A stretch of 64,000 nt of DNA from Begonia masoniana (taxonomy: Eukaryota; Streptophyta; Magnoliopsida; Cucurbitales; Begoniaceae), in assembly GCA_022432975.1 (NCBI GenBank), contig CM039511.1:18564557-18628556 (forward strand), given 5' to 3'. Below are positions 57,651-64,000 of the stretch, piece by piece; the first letter of the stretch is position 1; every line of letters begins with the position of its first letter. Position numbers and translations under genes: made by a program. The notes beneath the pieces were generated by a model. That model had not been told where the DNA came from, searched no databases, and saw nothing but the letters and a program-made list of their open reading frames with translations.

Positions 57651-60600
57651 CTAAGCAAAGAGGTCCGGATATTGGGCTCTAACATCCGCTTGTCTTTCCC
57701 GTGTGGCCTCCTCCACATTGTGATTGCGCCATAAAACTTTCACCAACGGGACCACCTTGTTGCGCAATACTTTGACTAAGGTATCCAGAATCTGTACGGG
57801 TCTCTCCTCATATGTCAGCGTTGGCATGATATCAAAGTCCACATGTTCCACGATCTGAGTTGGATCTCGTACGCACTTTCTCAACATTGACACATGGAAA
57901 ACATCATGAACACCATCCATAGACGCTGGTAGCTGTAGTCTGTAGGCCATGTTCCCAATTCTCTTCAAAATGGGAAAAGGTCCAACAAACCTTGGGCTCA
58001 GCTTCCCTTTCTTGCCAAATCTCATCACGCCCTTAAAAGGCGACACTTTCAAGAACACTTCATCACCTTCAGAAAACTCCAAGTCTCTTCTCCTGTGATC
58101 TGCGTAGCTTTTCTGTCGACTCTGAGCAGTTTGAATTCGTTGTTTGATAGCAGCTATCACCTCGGACATCTGCTGTAATATCTTAGGGCCGATAAGCTTG
58201 GTTTCTCCGACCTCATCCTAACACAATGGGGATCTACACTTTCTGCCGTAAAGATCCTCATAAGGAGCCATGCCAATTGTAGCCTGATAGCTATTGTTGT
58301 AGGCAAACTCCACGAGTGGCAAATATCTACTCCAAGGAGCATGAAATTCCAGCACGCACGATCTTAACATATCTTTCAATGTCTGAATCGTCCTCTCAGA
58401 TTGTCCATCCGTCTGTGGATGAAATGCCGTGCTGAAGTCCAATCTAGTGCCCAAGGAGCTCTGCAAACTTTTCCAAAACCTGGAAGTGAATCTAGGATCC
58501 CGGTCCGAAACAATTGACACCGGAATACCATGCAGCTTAACAATCTCACTGATGTACAGTTCCACATACTGATCCATGGAGTACGTTGTCTTTACAGGTA
58601 GAAAATGGGTCGACTTCGTCAATCTGTCCACTATGACCCAAATGCTATTATGGCCTTTAACTGTTCTTGGCAGGCCAACAACAAAGTCCATTGTAATGTT
58701 CTCTCATTTCCATTCGGGAATCGGAAGAGGTTGAAGCGTTCCACTTGGTCGTTGATGTTCAGCTTTAACCGGTTGACATACCATACAAGACTCCACATAC
58801 TTGGCCACTTCATTCTTCATATTTGGCCACCAGAAGTGAAGTTTCAAGTCTTGATACATCTTTGTGCTTCTAGGATGCACAAAGAAAGAAAATGAAAGAG
58901 CTTCTGACAAGATGCGCTTTCGTAGCTCTTCGTCTTTCGGAACATACCATCTGTTTTTGAACTTCAGAACTCCATCTCCCGAATAACTGAAATCGGAAGA
59001 AGCCCTTGGTACTTTGCTCACCATATCAGCCATCTCCTTTGAAATGGTCTTCTGAGCTTCTTTAATTCGGTCCAGGACGGTGGTTCAGTAGCGTCAAGTC
59101 TGCTAGTATGGCCGATAGCCCAGAAACTATTTCCATATCGAATTTCTGTATCTCCATCCTCAAAGGCATTGATACGGCCGACATAACTAGTTGCATAGTA
59201 GCTGGCATCCTGCTCAGTGCATCAGCTACCACATTAGCTTTACCAGGGTGGTATTTGATCTCAACATCGTAATCTTTCACAAATTCTAACCACCGCCTCT
59301 GCCTCATATTCAACTCTTTCTGAGTAAAGAGGTACCTTAAACTCTTGTGGTCAGAAAACACCTCACATGATTGTCCATATAGGTGATGTCTCCATACTTT
59401 TAGCGCAAATACAACTGCCGCTAACTCGAGGTCATGAGTAAGGTAATTTTGCTCGTGGTTTTTCAATTATCGGGATGCGTACGCCACTACTTTCCCTTCT
59501 TGCATTAATTCACATCCCAAACCAATCTTGGATGCATCGCAGTACACGCTGAATTTTCCGTCTTCAATTGGCAATACTAGTAGAAGAGCCGTGGTTAATT
59601 TTTGCTTAAGTGTCTGAAAGCTCACTTCACATGCTTCAGACCACCTGAACTTGATGTCCTTCTTTGTTAAGCTGGTCATAGGTTTCGCTATCACAGAAAA
59701 TCCCTTGATGAATTTACTGTAATAACCAGCTAGTCCGACAAAGCTCCGTACCTCGCTTGCATTCCTCGGCCTTAGCCAGTCTCTTACAGCATCAATCTTG
59801 GCCGGGTCCACAGACACTCCTTCAGCAGACACCAAGTGGCCTAGGAAATTAACCTTACTCAGCTAGAATTCGCACTTGGATAGCTTGGCATATAGTTGAT
59901 GCTGCCTCAGAGTCGATAGTACAATTGCCAAGTGCTCTTCATGCTCGGCCTCACTCCTGGAATAAACTAGGATATCGTCGATGAAAACGATTACAAATTT
60001 ATCCAAGTCATCTTGGAATATCCTGTTCATCAGGTCCATAAACGCTGCCAGAGCATTAGTTAATCCGAACAACATCACCAAGAACTCGTAGTGTCCGTAT
60101 CGAGTCCTGAAGGCAGTCTTTGGAATGTCCTCAGGTCTGACCTTCAACTGGTAATAACTGGAGCGTAAGTCAATCTTAGAAAATACCCGAGCCCCTTGTA
60201 GCTGGTCAAATAAATCGTCGATCCTTGGCAACGGGTATTTATTCTTGATGGTCAATTTGTTCAGCTCCCGGTGATCAATACACATCCGTAGGGACTCATC
60301 CTTCTTCTTAACGAACAGGACGGGAGCACCCCACGGAGAGAAAGTAGGGCGTACAAAACCCTTGTCTACCAACTCCTTCAGCTAAGCCTTCAATTCCTTC
60401 AGTTCAATTGGTGCCATACGGTACGGATTCTTCGATACTGGTTCCGCACCTGGATATACGTCAATTTCAAACTCAATTTCACGATCAGGTGGCAATCCCG
60501 GTAAGTCGTCTAAGAAAACCTCTGAGAAGTCTCGTACTACCGGAATATTTTGAAGTTCCACCTCACCTTGCCTTTGAACGTCCTAACACATGGGCCAGAA

Positions 60601-62110
60601 ATCCGATGCACCCTGACTTCATCAGCCGTCGAGCTTTCAAGGAAGATATAACAGGTATACGATGTTTCCTCGGTACTGCCTGATAGGAAAACTCTATTTC
60701 ATTCAGGCGCTTAAAAGTCACGAGACCGGACCTGCAGTTGATGGTGGCATGATGTTTAAACAGCCAATCCATCCCCAGAATAACATCGTATCCCTTCATC
60801 CCGATAACGATGAGGTTAGCATACAACTTCTGGTCTCCCACTAACACTATATCACCCCTTACCACCAGCTCGGAGTGCATAAACTCTCCGGACGGTAGCA
60901 TAATGGTGAAGGGCTGATCCGGCGGCAATACTCTTAACCTCTCCTTATCTACAAAATCCCTGGCCACAAACGAATGTGTGGCCCCCGTGTCTAACAGGGT
61001 GCATGCGGTTGCATCACACATAGAAATCATACCAGTAATTGTCGTATGCTGAGCTGCATCATCATCATCTTCCATCATTGCAAACACTCTCGGCACGGCT
61101 TGACCTGTTCTGGTGTCGGGCATTGGGCAATCCTGAATTTGATGGCCTCCTTTGCCACATCGAAAACAAGCACCAGTAGCAAGTCTGCACTCTCCTCTGT
61201 GGGGTTTATGGCATCGCGGGCATTCTGAAAGTTGAGGAGTCCCCATCGGTCTCTTTCCCTTATCTTGGTAAGTGAAAGTCTCATTGGGCCTCTTAATGCC
61301 CCTGTTTTGTTGCTGTTGAGGTTGCAGGTTTTGACCCCTTAGTTGTTGTTGTTGCTGAGGAATATTTCGAATAACCCCTCTTGTTGAATCCCTCTATCTC
61401 TGAGACTTCATCTCTAAGGCCTCTAGCTGATATGCCTTGGCCACCACTTTTGTATACGGTGCCTCGTCAAAGCCTCCGGTTGTGATTCCACGTAAAATGT
61501 CCAGTTTCAACCCTTGAATAAACTGGTGCACCTTATTCTCATCGGTGGCCACCAGGTGTGTTGCATATCGGGATAATGACTCAAATTTCTGAACATATTC
61601 GGCCACTGACCCATATTGTCGTAGTCGGGAGAATTCAAGCAACTTTTCCTTCCTCACTCCCCGATCAAAGTACTTCTCGTAGAAGATCTTTGTAAATCCT
61701 TCCCAGCTTAGTGCCACTGTAGCCGACTTCACAGTGTCCCACCAAAATCCAACACTTTCGGTGAGGTAGAACGTGGCGCAAATGACCTTCTTGTTGTCTT
61801 CTACTTCTGCATAACTGAACATCTTCTCCATCGTTCGAATTCAGGTTTCAGCACGGATCGGGTCTGTAGACAATCCATCAAATGAAGGTGGCTGGAGTCG
61901 CCGGAATCTATCTCCACTATTGTCACGTGAAGCATTTGCAGGGTTATTATTATTCCCATGGTTATTATTCCTGTCATCTTCTCTGGCCATCATGCGTTCC
62001 ACCATGCGGGACTGTACCCCCACCAGCTCGGTTTATCTGTCAATGGCCCGAGAACTTTCACTTGACTCTTCCTGATATCCTCTCACCATTTCGAAGGAAC
62101 CCTATAAACA
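57651..62110 (-). pseudogene. Gypsy-2 gag-pol, many nonsense codons
   Basis: Gag from about 62105 (RGYQEESSESSRAID, then a stop) and DRFRRLQPPSFDGLSTDP. Then YFDRGVRKEKLLEF and a CCHC knuckle CFRCGKGGHQIQDC with CPRCHKPHRGEC before it. Protease keeps LLDTGATHSF (intact DTG, unlike Gypsy-1). The frame shifts near 60580. RT has [13 protein letters not shown] and FIDDILVYS, and RNase H has [14 protein letters not shown]. The frame shifts again near 59080. Integrase has [16 protein letters not shown] and [11 protein letters not shown], and a chromodomain-like tail precedes the stop at 57651. Internal stops occur at about 61841, 61394, 60383, 59863, 59467, 58690 and 58218; most sit where Trp or Gln is expected. 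It cannot transpose on its own. Confidence 0.9.
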
Positions 62111-62248
62111 GCATAACCTAACTTAATAAACAGAACTTTCACGGGAATATAAACACTTACAGTTGGTGGAGCGATCTCACGTGGCGGGTTGCGCAGTCAG
62201 ACATTTCACAGAATCGGTTTTAAAACCTTGTTTCTCTGATACCACAAC

Positions 62249-64000
62249 TGTGACAGCCCGAAACCGGATCCCGATCGGAATCCGATTGCCAAGCCGTCAC
62301 TCCGGGACAGTTATCAGAAAACGGTGACTATTTTTTTTTAACATTATACTTTTAAAACATTGACAGAGAAAGAGAGTTCTCTGGAGTGGAAAGTAAAACA
62401 GGAAGCAGTTAAAATCCAAAGGGGCAGAGTGAATGACAAAATAAAAGGGTGGAGCAGAAAACAGAAATGAATTGTAAATATAGAAGTATAGTAAAACAGG
62501 AAAAACATAGGCGGAAGACTAAGTTTAAAAGAGTTCACCGGTCGATTGAACAAGACAAAATAGATGACGTCAGCCGGAAGATGGATGACGTCAACCGGAG
62601 GATACAGACAATTAACGTAATTGGCAGAAGAAAAGAAACTGAAGACAAGTAAAACTAGGCTGAAGGTTTAAACTGGCGGTGGATGTAGGCAGAAATGAAC
62701 AGTGACAATCGGTAAATGTGAATAAGACAAAACAGATGACGTCAGGCGGAAGATGTAGCTGACGTCGGACGGAAGATGTTAATAAAACTGGGCGGAAGAC
62801 TTGGATGACGTCAGCCGGTAGAAGTATTTAAAACAGACGGAATTGCATTTTTCACCGGTGGATGTAAATTTTAAAGACGGGCAACGGGCAGCGGTGGACG
62901 TGAATTTTTACACGTACCGGTGGATGAAATTTTTAAAACGGGCAGCGGGCAGCGGTGGATGTAGGCAAAGTTCCTACCGGAAGATGTAATCGGAAAACAT
63001 AGTTTTAAAGGCAGAATTTACAACTTTTACAGGGAGACATACGGGCAGGGAGCATCAAACAGAAGGCATAAGGGTTTCAAACCTTCAAAACCCGATTCAA
63101 AATAAGATTTTTGAAACACACTTTGCAGATGACAGATCTCAACTGACAGATTTAAGAAAAACAGACTGCATGGATAACTCTAAAATTCGAGACCATCCAT
63201 GCAAATCTTAAAACAGGAAAATATTCTAAAACATTTCAAAACATTCAGAACATGAGTTCAACTGTCAAATACAGCAGTTTTAAAACTTTGACACAGAATC
63301 TATACAGTATTTCAAAATCTGAAGATCAGTAAGACATACTTTAAAATTGACAGGTTCAAGGAAATAAATTACATGGATAGTTCCAAAACCAGAATTCATC
63401 CATGCATGAACTAATAGAAACATTCCAAACAAATTTCAGAATACTTTAGTATATAAACTTAACTGTCAAATACAGTTGCTTCTAAAATTTAGACAACAAA
63501 CCTATACATTGTTTTAAAATCTGAAGGTCAGTACAGGGCATGACAAATACTTGCAGAATTTCTTCACAGGAAGAGTTTTACAACCAAACCAGAACTTCTA
63601 GAAGACTTTACAGATATAGACATTTCAGAAAACTTAAACCTCAGATCAGAAACATGTCTGGCTGCAGCAACCACCCCGAGAGCTCGAATCACCAACAACC
63701 TAATGATCAGACTGAGGCACAAAGTCCTCATTTTCGGGTTCAGTACCTACATCAGAGAGTTCACCTATGAGTCTAAAACTCAGTAAGAACATAATACAGT
63801 GCAGTGATGCAAAATGCTATGCATGCGGTTTTCAGAATACAGTGACAGAACATTACATTATGTTTCAGTGGCAGAGGGGTATAAGTGGGGCTTATAGGGG
63901 ATCTGACAAGCAGAGGGTGCACTATCAGGCACAGCAGTTTTCAGAATCCCAGGGAGGGATAAAACCAGAGGGTCCTTGGTAAGGACAGTTTCTTTTCAGA
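62249..64000 (-). repeat. Gypsy-2 5' LTR (incomplete)
   Basis: Copy of the inner 1750 bp of the 54882-57611 LTR. It has five TGACGTC sites, the fifth because 62572 reads tgacgtc where the 3' LTR reads tgacgcc. The LTR continues beyond the window; about 980 bp are missing if it equals the 3' copy. Confidence 0.92.

Larger units (their letters stand above)
54882..64000 (-). mobile_element. Gypsy-2: Tekay-type Ty3/gypsy element, 5' LTR truncated by the window
   Basis: Minus strand. The 3' LTR is 54882-57611 (2730 bp) and the 5' LTR starts at 62249 and runs past 64000. In element orientation the LTR is TGTAACACCCGG to GGCTGTCACA. The primer site (complement of ctctgatacca, 62235-62245) lies three bases from the 5' LTR. 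A purine tract (complement of ttccacccaccttaac) abuts the 3' LTR. Domain order and the chromodomain-like tail match Gypsy-1, but the LTRs are different, so it is another Tekay family. Over the shared 1750 bp the LTRs appear about 98 percent identical by eye. Confidence 0.93.

Overview
This window reads as intergenic DNA from a flowering-plant nuclear genome, most likely a dicot. The reasons are plant-type retrotransposon lineages (Tekay-type chromoviruses, a SIRE-type copia, a Cassandra TRIM), Mutator-like and hAT transposons, plant-style introns, AT-rich spacers and a plant eL42 ribosomal protein gene. I cannot name the species. Most of the 64 kb is transposon. Only two host genes are supported: a spliced small membrane-protein gene at 2821-3855 (+) and a four-exon eL42 (RPL36a) gene at 27756-28975 (+).

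Layout. 1-2.5 kb: a hAT end and a truncated Mutator-like element (MULE-1). 2.8-3.9 kb: the membrane-protein gene. 4.27-9.16 kb: a complete copia element on the minus strand with 5-bp target duplication and three in-frame TGA codons (Copia-1). 9.88-10.5 kb: a foldback MITE with a 9-bp duplication. 11.98-15.05 kb: MULE-2. 15.26-26.16 kb: an old copia gag remnant interrupted first by a very young Tekay-type gypsy element (Gypsy-1, 15372-24196, TSD tagac) and then by a 1.2-kb hAT element (24752-25974, TSD gtgaagag). 26.72-27.57 kb: a second MULE-like MITE. 27.7-29.0 kb: eL42. 29.64-32.15 kb: a 2.5-kb MULE-like TIR element that has itself received a Cassandra TRIM (29821-30645) whose LTRs carry 5S-rRNA-like sequence. 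33.47-37.17 kb: MULE-3, with very long TIRs, transposase remnants on minus and a GRF zinc-finger remnant on plus. 37.5-41.8 kb: decayed gypsy and copia fragments. 43.18-53.29 kb: a SIRE-type copia element on minus with an envelope-position ORF (TSD ttaat). 53.2-54.7 kb: a local duplication bounded by long (AT)n tracts. 54.88-64 kb: a second Tekay-type element on minus (Gypsy-2) whose 5' LTR runs off the window.

The most unusual signals are these. A palindromic module of about 200-260 bp (one collapsed copy is 77 bp) recurs five times, always inside MULE-like TIR elements. A foldback MITE has a loop that is an inverted copy of DNA just outside it. Arrays of CGG(N)AGATG and TGACGTC motifs occur in the LTRs of both Tekay elements, in opposite orientation relative to transcription. 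All calls come from reading the sequence; no database search or alignment program was run, so identity estimates are by eye.
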